34,760 nt of DNA from Bdellovibrionales bacterium (GTDB lineage Bacteria > Bdellovibrionota > UBA1018 > CAIMNF01), in assembly GCA_947372355.1 (NCBI GenBank), contig CANBTI010000022.1, positions 1-34,760 of the forward strand, written 5' to 3'. A program made the position numbers and the translations under genes. Within the stretch, counting starts at the first letter, position 1; each line of letters opens with the position of its first letter. The notes under the pieces are model-generated. The model saw only the letters and a list, made by a program, of their open reading frames with translations, did not search any database and was not told the DNA's origin. Shown piece by piece: positions 15,325 to 22,722 of the stretch.

Positions 15325-17256
15325 ATGAATAAGCAAGCTCATCAGGCACCCTTCAATCCCAATGATATTGATGCGATTAAAAAGCAAGCGGTGCGGCCGA
15401 AGCGTTCAGTGGTGACCGCAGGTATGCCTTACGCAAATGGCCCACTTCATTTAGGCCACTTGGCTGGCACTCATGTGCCTGCAGATATTTATGCTCGATT
15501 CATGAGAATGTTGATTGGTAGTGAGAATGTATTGTTCGTGTGCGGTACAGATGATCACGGATCAACCAGCGAAATCGCGGCGATGCAGGCAGGGAAAACG
15601 GTTCAAGAGTTCATTGGTGAAATTCACGATAAGCAAAAACTCACTCTGAAGCGTTATTCTGTTGGGTTAGATACTTACACCGGCACCTCTCGACCCGAAT
15701 GTTTTCCTGAACACAAAGAGCTTGCGCAAAACTTTATTCGTAAACTTCATAAAAATGGAATGTTAGAGAAGAAGGTGAGTCGTCAGTGGTTTGATCCGAA
15801 AATATCAAGATTCCTTCAAGATCGATTAGTGTTTGGAAAATGCCCGAATCCTAAGTGTGATAATGAAAAAGCCTATAGCGATGAATGTGATCAGTGTACC
15901 ACTCACTATGATCCATCTGAGTTGATCAATCCCAAGAGCGCTGTGAGTGATGGTTTGCCTGTTTTAAAAGATACCGTTCATTGGTGGTTAGATCTATGGA
16001 AAGTATCTGAGCTATTGCGTGTTTGGATTCAAGGAAAAGAAAAAACCTGGAGACACGCGCTTTTTAATGAAGTGATCAACACGGTGTTGCCGGCGCTCAG
16101 TTTTGATAATATTCACGAAGCTAAATATAAAGAGCTAAAGGAATCGTTACCAAAACACAAAAGTAAGTATGCAGCTGGAAAAAAAGTAGCCTGCACCTTT
16201 GAAAATAAAATTGATTTAAATACTGGGCGAGAGTTGCTCGAAAGTCAGGGAATTAAAACCGAACTACTGGATGGCTGGGCTCATCGCCCGATTAGTCGTG
16301 ATGTGAGTTGGGGAATTCCAATGCCGGTAGATCTAGATCCTGATATGGCAGGTAAATCTCTTTATGTTTGGCCGGATTCTTTGATCGCTCCAATTTCATT
16401 TACAAAAGTTGCGCTCAAGGAAAAGGGGTTGGACCCATCCACTTACAAAGAATTCTGGAAAAATCCAAATGCTAGAGTTTCTCAGTTTTTGGGCCAAGAT
16501 AACGTTTATTTTTATGTACTGATGCAAGGGGCTCTTTGGATTGGTTCTCAAGATGATCCAACACATTTGCCCGCTGCAGATGATTTACAAATGACCGAAA
16601 TTCTCAGCTGCTACCACTTGATGGTGGAAGGTGAAAAAATGAGTAAATCTAAAGGAAACTTTTTCACAGGTGATCAATTGCTCGATGAAAAAGGTTATTC
16701 TGCTGATCAGGTTCGTTATTTTTTATCGATGTTAACTTTGGCTGAAAAATCATCCAATTTTGATTTTGCTACACTCAATGAACGTAATCGCTTTTTAGCT
16801 GGGCCTATGAATGCGGCATTTGAAAAGCCAATTTCAGCTTGTCACTCAAAATTTGGAGGATTAGTTCCAGAGGGTGTGCTGAACGAAAAAGTTCATTCGG
16901 AAACAGCAAATTTAATCAGAAAATATTTACGCTCCATGGATCGTGGTGAATATGCATCCCTGTTAAATCTGGTTGAAAACTACGCTCGTCAAATTAATAG
17001 TTTATTCACTCAGTTTAAGCCGCATGATGATCGCCAGCCGGAAGAAGTTAGAAAGAATGCACTCTATTCTTGTTTCTATGTTTTAAAAAATCTCATGATC
17101 ATGCTTTATCCCTTTGTGCCTGAAACAATGGAAAAACTCCGAGTTTCTTTAAATTTACCTAAAGAAGTTTTCACGATTGATGAGTTAGGAACTGGGATTT
17201 CGCCAGGTCACACCATCGGTGAACAACAACAATATTTTCCGGCAATTGCTGAGTAA
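15325..17256 (+). CDS. metG: Methionyl-tRNA synthetase with an extra internal segment
   Basis: The 643-residue class I synthetase charges initiator and elongator tRNA-Met. It shows HLGH at 42-45 (GPLHLGHLAG), GTDDHGST, the four-Cys zinc knuckle C173/C178/C188/C191, SRDVSWGIPMP, YVWPDSL, LGQDNVYFY, the KMSKS loop at 438-442, and a helical anticodon-binding domain from about 480. The C-terminal tRNA-binding (OB-fold) extension of many bacterial enzymes is missing. Between SELLRVWIQG and the SRDVSWG strand lies a Lys-rich stretch (about 250-315) roughly 60 residues longer than the corresponding part of the E. coli enzyme, judged from memory of that sequence. The N-terminus also has a 27-residue leader before the first beta strand. 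Transcription is probably leaderless. Confidence 0.95.
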   Translation: MNKQAHQAPFNPNDIDAIKKQAVRPKRSVVTAGMPYANGPLHLGHLAGTHVPADIYARFMRMLIGSENVLFVCGTDDHGSTSEIAAMQAGKTVQEFIGEIHDKQKLTLKRYSVGLDTYTGTSRPECFPEHKELAQNFIRKLHKNGMLEKKVSRQWFDPKISRFLQDRLVFGKCPNPKCDNEKAYSDECDQCTTHYDPSELINPKSAVSDGLPVLKDTVHWWLDLWKVSELLRVWIQGKEKTWRHALFNEVINTVLPALSFDNIHEAKYKELKESLPKHKSKYAAGKKVACTFENKIDLNTGRELLESQGIKTELLDGWAHRPISRDVSWGIPMPVDLDPDMAGKSLYVWPDSLIAPISFTKVALKEKGLDPSTYKEFWKNPNARVSQFLGQDNVYFYVLMQGALWIGSQDDPTHLPAADDLQMTEILSCYHLMVEGEKMSKSKGNFFTGDQLLDEKGYSADQVRYFLSMLTLAEKSSNFDFATLNERNRFLAGPMNAAFEKPISACHSKFGGLVPEGVLNEKVHSETANLIRKYLRSMDRGEYASLLNLVENYARQINSLFTQFKPHDDRQPEEVRKNALYSCFYVLKNLMIMLYPFVPETMEKLRVSLNLPKEVFTIDELGTGISPGHTIGEQQQYFPAIAE

Positions 17257-17808
17257 TTAAGTTAATCGATCTAAAGATTGAGGAATCACTTCACCATCAA
17301 TCGTATCTTCGCCTATTTGAATCATCAGTGATCCCTCGTTATGAATCACATTCCACGAATTATCTCTTATTAATAGGGTAGTGAGAGGATTGAGAAAGCT
17401 TTCAGCAAAACTAAAAAGTTCGATTCTTTCTGGCTGATATATTTTATCGGTGAGGAATTCTTGAATTAAAAGTTCTGGATTTTTATAGGTATAAATTTTT
17501 ACTTTTTGGCTCATTTTCGTAGATTTATGAATCTTTTTTACACTTGGATTTCCAATTTCAATCCAGAGTTGATAACCACCACCTGCATCAAGAATACTGA
17601 TGCTAGGTTCTTCGGGTGTTCCTAGTCCTTCTTTGGAAAACTGAAGTTCATCACTATAATTTAATGCATAAGCCAAAACTCTGGTGATTAAAAACGATTC
17701 TGATTCAGAAGGGTGCATTGCTACTCTAAAATCGAGAGTCTGATATACATTGCGATCTATATCGGTGAGATCGATTCGAAAGCGGTAGAGAGTAGAGGGT
17801 TGAGCCAT
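17257..17808 (-). CDS. yaeQ: YaeQ family protein
   Basis: The start at 17808 gives 183 residues and the typical YaeQ beginning (MAQPSTLYRFRIDLTDIDRN). The family's conserved features follow: a hydrophobic strand, then MHPSESESFLITRVLAYAL, LQFSKEGLGTPEEPSI, and the GYQLWIEIGNPS segment. YaeQ proteins adopt a fold related to PD-(D/E)XK nucleases, and their cellular role is unresolved. The Asp/Glu around the sheet (DAGGGYQLWIEIG) would be candidates for a metal site. The open frame extends further upstream, but that part is unlike the family. A TACAAT box lies 6 nt upstream of the ATG without a Shine-Dalgarno. The gene converges with metG (the two stop codons abut) and diverges from the RCC1 gene. 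Confidence 0.88.
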   Translation of the reverse strand: MAQPSTLYRFRIDLTDIDRNVYQTLDFRVAMHPSESESFLITRVLAYALNYSDELQFSKEGLGTPEEPSISILDAGGGYQLWIEIGNPSVKKIHKSTKMSQKVKIYTYKNPELLIQEFLTDKIYQPERIELFSFAESFLNPLTTLLIRDNSWNVIHNEGSLMIQIGEDTIDGEVIPQSLDRLT

Positions 17809-17853
17809 AATTTCATTGTAATCACAGATGGTTCTGCAATAATAGTTAAGAAA

Positions 17854-18088
17854 ATGAATAAAAAATTTATTGTGATCATATCGATACTTTTGGTGACTGG
17901 TGTTTCTTACTTTTATATTCGGAAACATAGAGATACATCTTCAAGGTAGACTTTCCATCCGCGGCGTTGAATCTGATTCAACTGATCAGACAAGCAAGCC
18001 ACATATCGCAAGAAAACTCATTAGTGGTGATGTGCATTCTTGTTTCATCGACTCTGATGGATCTCTCAGTTGTTGGGGGGGGGGATAG
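17854..18088 (+). pseudogene. Detached 5' part of the RCC1-repeat gene (signal anchor plus first repeat)
   Basis: An ATG at 17854 opens a good signal sequence (MNKKFIVIISILLVTGVSYF) that stops at 17949. In the next frame, bases 17900-18088 encode a continuation ending in the first RCC1-type repeat (GDVHSCFIDSDGSLSCWGG), cut by TAG just after the G10 tract. The main RCC1 frame continues in the third frame. So the N-terminus is broken twice: one shift between about 17903 and 17946, and one at 18075-18084. The pieces together look like one exported RCC1 protein. Whether the breaks are phase variation, decay or sequencing error cannot be told here. Confidence 0.6.
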
Positions 18089-20558
18089 TAGTGCACAAAT
18101 TAAAAGACCCGATCATTGGTTGCCGATGATTATCTCTGGAATCGCTCCCGCCAGTTCAATTCCTAGTGCTTCTCTCAATTCTTATAATCCAGCTGGTATT
18201 CCAGTTTTAACTTCCGTTTCTTCTGGGGCTTATCACACTTGTATTATTCTTGGAGGAGCGCTCAAATGTTTTGGTAGAAATAATTACGGTCAAATTGGTA
18301 ACCCAACAATCACCGCAGTACAGTATTTTACTATACCTCAAACGGTTGTTTCTTCAGGTGTCACTGCTGTGGGGGCTGGATATTATCACACATGTTTTGT
18401 AGTTGCAGGCGCACTCAAATGTTTTGGAAATAATAGTAATGGGCAATTGGGAGATCCATCAACAGGAGGAGTGACGAGCACTCCTTACACTGCGATTGCA
18501 TCAGGAGTAACAGCCGTTGCAGGTGGTAACGGTCACACCTGCGCAATTGTTTCGGGTGCACTGAAATGTTTTGGTAAAAATGATTCCGGTCAAATAGGAA
18601 ATGGAATTGCATCTGGTGCAGACGTCACCACTCCTTATACGGTTATTCCAGCAGGTGTTACTGATGTTGCGGCTGGAGATAGCCATACCTGTGCGATTGT
18701 TTCAGGCTCACTTCAATGTTTTGGTGCTAACAACATGGGACAAATCGGAAATGGTGTTTCAGGCACTGTTGTTACCTCACCTTATACAGTGATTGCAGCA
18801 GGTGTAAGCAAAGCAGGCGCTGGACTATTTTATTCTTGCGTAGTCGTAGCAGGAGTTCCGAAGTGTTTCGACTCTAACGGTTCAGGGCAATTTGGAAATG
18901 GATCTTCTGGAGGAGCGAATGTGACAACACCCACTTCATCCAACATCGCTGGAGTTACCGACATTTCTTTAGGTTTTTATCATTTTTGTTCCATCACTAA
19001 CAATAATGAACTTTATTGCAATGGAGAAAATGGTGTTGGTAAATTAGGTAGTGGAACAGATAATTCTGGAAGATTAGAGAAAACACCCGTTCACATCATG
19101 GGCCCTTATTATCATGGTGGAAGTTATGATTATGTTGGTAGCCAAACTTTTCATTCAATGGCCGGAGGTACTGGGCATTCATGTGTGATTCAATCGGGTG
19201 GATCCCTCATTTGTTACGGAGATAATTCAAAAGGACAAATCGGTAATGGGAGTGGTGGAGTGAATGTTCGAGTAGATGCTCCTTATCAAGTGATCGCTTC
19301 AGGGGTGACTAAAGTTTTTGCAGGTTACACTCACACTTGTGCCATTTCATCTGGAGCATTGGTTTGTTTTGGAAACAACACTTTTGGACAATCTGGAACT
19401 GGAACAGGCGATTTTAGTGTGTTGACTCCAACGACGATTATTGCATCTGGCGTGACGGATGGTTTTGTAGGTGCAAACCATACTTGTGCCATGGTTTCTG
19501 GGAGTTTACAGTGTTTTGGAATTGGTTATACAGGACAACTTGGAAATGGCATTCAAAACTTAACTGTAGCCACTCCTTATCTACTTTTCTCTTCCGGAGT
19601 CACTGATGTAGCAGCTGGAATTTCTCATACTTGCGCAATTGTTTCAGGATCACTAAAATGTGTAGGAGATAATTCCTACGGACAAATTGGAAATAATGTT
19701 CAAACTAAATATTATTTATCCAATGATCCATATACAGTTTTTTCTTCTGGGGTAAGTTCAGTGGCAGCGGGGGATAACCATACCTGTGCTGTAGTTTCGG
19801 GAGCTCTATGGTGCTTTGGTGAAAATGGATACGGTCAAATTGGAAACAATACGAGTGGTACTTTTGAAACAACACCGGTTCAAGTAATTTCATCAGGCGT
19901 TGTTCGTGTTTTTGCTGCCGGACTCACCACTTGTGCCGAACTCAGTGATCATTCACTTAGTTGTTTTGGATATGGAGCCGAAGGGATTTTTAATGATGGA
20001 GCGATGGGGGCAACTCAAACCACACCTTTGCCGATCACTCTTCCAAGTGGGGTAGGTACACTAGTTGATTTTGATCTCAGTATTACTCATGCTTGCGGAA
20101 TTTTTGATTTAGCTGGTGTTCGTAAGCTTTATTGCTGGGGTGGAAATAACTCAGCTAATATCTTTGATGACTCAATTTATTCGGACCCCATTACTTCACA
20201 TTTAGTAACAGTCGCTTCCTCTCCATCAAAAGTTTCAATCGGAGTTAAGCACTTTTCTTTTAATCCGGCTGGTAACACTTGTTTCATTGATAATGGAGCG
20301 GTGAAATGTTTTGGAGACAATACTAACGGACAAATAGATCCAACTACAGCGGGTGTGACTGCATTTGTTCCCATCACTTTATGGGCAAATGGAGCAAGTT
20401 TAATCAGTGCAGGTGGATCATATCAAACCTGTGCTCTGATTAATGATGATGTGAAGTGCAGTGGATATAATTTTAATTATGCAATGAACCTTGGTGGTAG
20501 TGTTTCACCAAATACATATGGCTCTGATGTTACGATTCTTCATTCAGTGGGTCCTTAA
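17967..20558 (+). CDS. RCC1-repeat secreted/surface protein, main frame
   Basis: This frame is uninterrupted over 863 codons, but codons before about 18075 are probably read out of frame (a non-repeat, signal-less N-terminus from a TTG start). From 18075 on it encodes about 15 RCC1-type repeats of roughly 50-60 residues, and a 16th lies upstream in another frame. Each unit follows AG-x2-HTCAIVSG-x-LKCFG-x-N-x2-GQIGNG. RCC1 repeats build seven-bladed beta propellers, so this could form two propellers. Nearly every unit has a Cys in HTC and another in KCFG, which suggests one disulfide per blade and hence an extracytoplasmic location. Repeats diverge towards the C-terminus (about 640-863). No catalytic or anchoring domain is seen. 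Such proteins are likely binding or adhesion scaffolds. Confidence 0.8.
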   Translation: MNLIQLIRQASHISQENSLVVMCILVSSTLMDLSVVGGGDSSAQIKRPDHWLPMIISGIAPASSIPSASLNSYNPAGIPVLTSVSSGAYHTCIILGGALKCFGRNNYGQIGNPTITAVQYFTIPQTVVSSGVTAVGAGYYHTCFVVAGALKCFGNNSNGQLGDPSTGGVTSTPYTAIASGVTAVAGGNGHTCAIVSGALKCFGKNDSGQIGNGIASGADVTTPYTVIPAGVTDVAAGDSHTCAIVSGSLQCFGANNMGQIGNGVSGTVVTSPYTVIAAGVSKAGAGLFYSCVVVAGVPKCFDSNGSGQFGNGSSGGANVTTPTSSNIAGVTDISLGFYHFCSITNNNELYCNGENGVGKLGSGTDNSGRLEKTPVHIMGPYYHGGSYDYVGSQTFHSMAGGTGHSCVIQSGGSLICYGDNSKGQIGNGSGGVNVRVDAPYQVIASGVTKVFAGYTHTCAISSGALVCFGNNTFGQSGTGTGDFSVLTPTTIIASGVTDGFVGANHTCAMVSGSLQCFGIGYTGQLGNGIQNLTVATPYLLFSSGVTDVAAGISHTCAIVSGSLKCVGDNSYGQIGNNVQTKYYLSNDPYTVFSSGVSSVAAGDNHTCAVVSGALWCFGENGYGQIGNNTSGTFETTPVQVISSGVVRVFAAGLTTCAELSDHSLSCFGYGAEGIFNDGAMGATQTTPLPITLPSGVGTLVDFDLSITHACGIFDLAGVRKLYCWGGNNSANIFDDSIYSDPITSHLVTVASSPSKVSIGVKHFSFNPAGNTCFIDNGAVKCFGDNTNGQIDPTTAGVTAFVPITLWANGASLISAGGSYQTCALINDDVKCSGYNFNYAMNLGGSVSPNTYGSDVTILHSVGP
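18075..18084 (+). repeat. G10 homopolymer tract, candidate contingency (phase-variable) site
   Basis: Ten consecutive Gs in otherwise AT-rich DNA, inside the first RCC1 repeat. With ten Gs the upstream frame hits TAG at 18086-18088. With nine (or twelve) Gs it reads SLSCWGGDSSAQI into the downstream 15-repeat frame, matching the CWGGNNSANI of a later repeat. Slipped-strand change of the tract would therefore switch the frame. Confidence 0.75.
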
Positions 20559-20570
20559 TCACTAAATTAC

Positions 20571-20599
20571 TTGCGCAACTTATATTTTAAATATATGAT
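20571..20599 (+). promoter_or_regulatory. Promoter of the Lys-rich miniprotein gene
   Basis: TTGCGC (20571-20576), a 17-nt spacer and TATGAT (20594-20599). The start is expected near 20606, giving a leader of about 40 nt that contains a perfect GGAGG at 20635-20639. Confidence 0.55.
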
Positions 20600-20647
20600 C
20601 GGCTTATATGTGCCACCTAATGTGACACTTAACCGGAGGAAACCAAA

Positions 20648-20731
20648 ATGGCTAAGAAAAAAACTGCTGCTAAAAAAGCAACTAAGAAAACTGCAACTAA
20701 AAAAACAGCTAAAAAAGCTGCTAAAAAATAG
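20648..20731 (+). CDS. 27-residue Lys/Ala/Thr-rich histone-tail-like miniprotein
   Basis: ATG at 20648 opens a 27-codon frame ending at TAG 20729-20731. After MAKKK it consists only of Lys, Ala and Thr in AAKK/ATKK/TAKK units (15 Lys), like the tail of histone H1 or of bacterial H1-like proteins. It has a perfect Shine-Dalgarno (GGAGG, 8 nt before the ATG), one of the best in this window, a promoter upstream and a strong terminator 31 nt after the stop. It is therefore a complete small transcription unit, not a chance frame. Nucleic-acid (nucleoid) binding is inferred from charge and composition only. A 96-codon frame overlapping it in another register (20571-20861) lacks these signals and is rejected. 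Confidence 0.78.
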   Translation: MAKKKTAAKKATKKTATKKTAKKAAKK

Positions 20732-20761
20732 TAATTTTTCTTTTTTAAAAAGATTTATTCA

Positions 20762-20793
20762 AAAGCTCAAGACCTCGGTCTTGGGCTTTTCTA
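20762..20793 (+). terminator. Intrinsic terminator after the miniprotein gene
   Basis: A 12-bp stem (AAAGCTCAAGAC with GTCTTGGGCTTT, one G-T wobble), a 4-nt loop, then a TTTT run. It separates the miniprotein from the iron permease-like gene, whose possible promoter (TTGGGC-18-TATAAA, 20781-20810) begins in the stem. Confidence 0.85.
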
Positions 20794-20824
20794 TTTTACA
20801 GACCTATAAAGTTGAGGAGTCCCT

Positions 20825-21223
20825 ATGCGTGAACAATTTAGAAAGTTTTCTCATCAAATAGCTGAATCTGCTGGTTCACCCATCGCTTTTTCACTCGCAA
20901 CTCTTTCTATTCTCATCTGGGGGGCAAGTGGTCCTTACTTTCATTATTCAGAAACTTGGCAGTTAGTGATCAATACCAGTACCACGATCATTACTTTTCT
21001 GATGGTGTTCATCATTCAAAATGCACAAAACAGAGATTCAAGAGCGATTCATTTGAAATTAAATGAAATCATCAAAGGAGTGAAAGGTGCCCGAAACGAA
21101 ATGGTGAATTTAGAAGAAGCTTCCGATGAAGAGTTAGAAATTCTTCATAATGAGTTTCAAGAACTTCACAACCGCATTCATGAGCAACTAGCGGCTCGTA
21201 AAAAAGAAAGTAAAAGTGATTAA
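20825..21223 (+). CDS. Low-affinity iron permease family protein
   Basis: The 132-residue membrane protein of the family is typified by fungal low-affinity iron transporters. Bacterial members are short, about 130 residues, as here. Conserved features are SPIAFSLATLSILIWGASGPYF, SETWQLVINTSTTIITFLMVFIIQNAQNRD and IHLKLNEII. Two membrane helices (about 18-38 and 46-65) are followed by a charged cytoplasmic coiled-coil-like tail (about 70-132). The name is inherited from the fungal family; iron transport by the bacterial form is not established. GAGGAG lies 5 nt before the ATG. The stop overlaps by 2 nt the stop of the convergent phosphoesterase gene. Confidence 0.87.
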   Translation: MREQFRKFSHQIAESAGSPIAFSLATLSILIWGASGPYFHYSETWQLVINTSTTIITFLMVFIIQNAQNRDSRAIHLKLNEIIKGVKGARNEMVNLEEASDEELEILHNEFQELHNRIHEQLAARKKESKSD

Positions 21224-22695
21224 AAAATTAATTTATTTTCATTATTTAGAACTTCAATAGGGGGAATGACTTCAGTTGGAATTTTTTCCAAGCAAGACTC
21301 TAGTCCCCACTCAAATAATTCTGAAATTCGCTCTACCCCAGAGGGATGAGGGTGGATCCAGGCAAAACACTTCTTTCCGAAAGGCTTCAAGCACTCAACA
21401 TCATAAAATGCTGGGGCCCATGTACCTGTATTGAGGTATTCGATTCCTTCGAGATAACAGTGTTTTGAAATATGGGTATGTCCATGAATCACTCTTTTAA
21501 CCATGGCGATTTTTGCGGCAATTGGAACTTGATGAAGTGCTTTTTCTTGGCTTTTTTCAACCCCAGATCTAATAGAGCGAGCATAAAAGATAAAAGCTGG
21601 AAATAATATAGCAAAGGGAATAGCAAAAAACCAAATGGACCACTCCGTAAATGTATTGAAGAGTAAAAAAATTTGAAAACTGGTGAATACTACCATTGAG
21701 AACAAAAGGGCTCGATCCAGCCATAGCTCTTTAAGTAATTGAATCGGATTAAAACAAGCAGGATGGGCATGGAGCTCTCTTAAACAAATCACTTCAGTGA
21801 CAGAGGCATTCGCTTTCTCGGCAATATCTTCCATCCTTTTAATCATGGATAACGGATTTTTAAGCGGAGGGTGCAAGCCCTCCGTGATGGTTACCCAAAG
21901 AGTAACGATTGAACCCCAAAACCAGGTCCAAAGAATAAAAGGTTGGGCCTTGAGGATGTATTCGTAAAAAAACACTAAATACTCACTCGCTGATCCTTTG
22001 ATGTAACTATTTTCGCTATGGGGATTCATCAGTCCCATGGCATTGATAATGTATTTCCCAGCAAGATTTCCAAACGGAATCCTTAAAGTAACATGGTGAT
22101 GTTTTTTAATGAAAGGACTCACTGGATTGAGACACATGCTATAGGGATCATATTGATTGCCGTGTTCAATCAAGGTGTCATCATTACTGATGTAAAACCA
22201 TTCAGCAAAACTAACCAGTGATCCATTTTGATGGATTCCCAAGCGAAATCTGATTTCATTTTGAACTTTAGGCCAATGGAGTTCGATATCGTGATTACCA
22301 ATAATGAAAACAATCTTATTTCCATTTTCGATAAAGCTTTTTAAGGAATTTACCCAGATTGAATGAGCATCTAAAATTGTTTTAATTTTAAATAGTGACT
22401 TATCTTCTTCTGGATTCAAACCACGTCTGAGCTCTAGCCAACTTAGATGTAGATGAGATGATTGAGGAATGCTCATCACTGAATCAAAATCAAAAATATC
22501 ACCATTAAGAATGAGTTCGATGGGTTCTGTTGTTTTTTTTTCAATAAATTCGAGAAAATTTTTAAAACTTTGATCAATATAAAAATCAGGACTTTTAAAT
22601 CTTTTCCACAAAGGCACTCTGGGGTGAGGCGGCTCTCGATCAGCAAGATGAATGTCGCTGACTACTACGGTGTGGGACAAGCTTTTGCTGCTCAT
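21220..22695 (-). CDS. Membrane-anchored calcineurin-like metallophosphoesterase
   Basis: The 491-residue protein carries all five metallophosphoesterase motifs: D14-x-H16 (VSDIHLAD), GDIFD with Asp66 and Asp69, GNHD at 133-136, an H178-containing LIEHGN, and GHTH at 405-408 (VIHGHTH). The layout (DxH, GDxxD, GNHD, GHxH) fits the broad calcineurin-like family, which includes the lipid A precursor hydrolase LpxH, but the length is about double that of LpxH. Between EHGN and HGHTH lies about 220 residues of extra sequence with three hydrophobic helices (about 251-270, 331-350, 352-372). The catalytic pieces at both ends must therefore fold on the same side of the membrane. The substrate is unknown. 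It is probably co-transcribed with the secreted-protein gene 27 nt upstream. Confidence 0.85.
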   Translation of the reverse strand: MSSKSLSHTVVVSDIHLADREPPHPRVPLWKRFKSPDFYIDQSFKNFLEFIEKKTTEPIELILNGDIFDFDSVMSIPQSSHLHLSWLELRRGLNPEEDKSLFKIKTILDAHSIWVNSLKSFIENGNKIVFIIGNHDIELHWPKVQNEIRFRLGIHQNGSLVSFAEWFYISNDDTLIEHGNQYDPYSMCLNPVSPFIKKHHHVTLRIPFGNLAGKYIINAMGLMNPHSENSYIKGSASEYLVFFYEYILKAQPFILWTWFWGSIVTLWVTITEGLHPPLKNPLSMIKRMEDIAEKANASVTEVICLRELHAHPACFNPIQLLKELWLDRALLFSMVVFTSFQIFLLFNTFTEWSIWFFAIPFAILFPAFIFYARSIRSGVEKSQEKALHQVPIAAKIAMVKRVIHGHTHISKHCYLEGIEYLNTGTWAPAFYDVECLKPFGKKCFAWIHPHPSGVERISELFEWGLESCLEKIPTEVIPPIEVLNNENKLIF

Positions 22696-22722
22696 AGATC
22701 ATTAATGCAGCAAGTTTCGTTC

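Noticed and set aside
18415-18792. Several short open frames on both strands inside the RCC1 gene
   Set aside because: They are shadows of the repetitive coding sequence with no start signals or protein-like composition.
18075-20558. Regular DNA repeats that could suggest a CRISPR or tandem satellite array
   Set aside because: The period is about 150-180 bases, the units diverge, and all encode RCC1 repeats in one open frame. No short identical repeats with unique spacers are present.
20571-20861. 96-codon plus-strand frame across the miniprotein, its terminator and the iron permease start
   Set aside because: It runs through the miniprotein promoter, Shine-Dalgarno and terminator in a different register. 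Its Lys/Leu-rich content is just the frame-shifted A-rich miniprotein sequence, and it has no ribosome-binding site.
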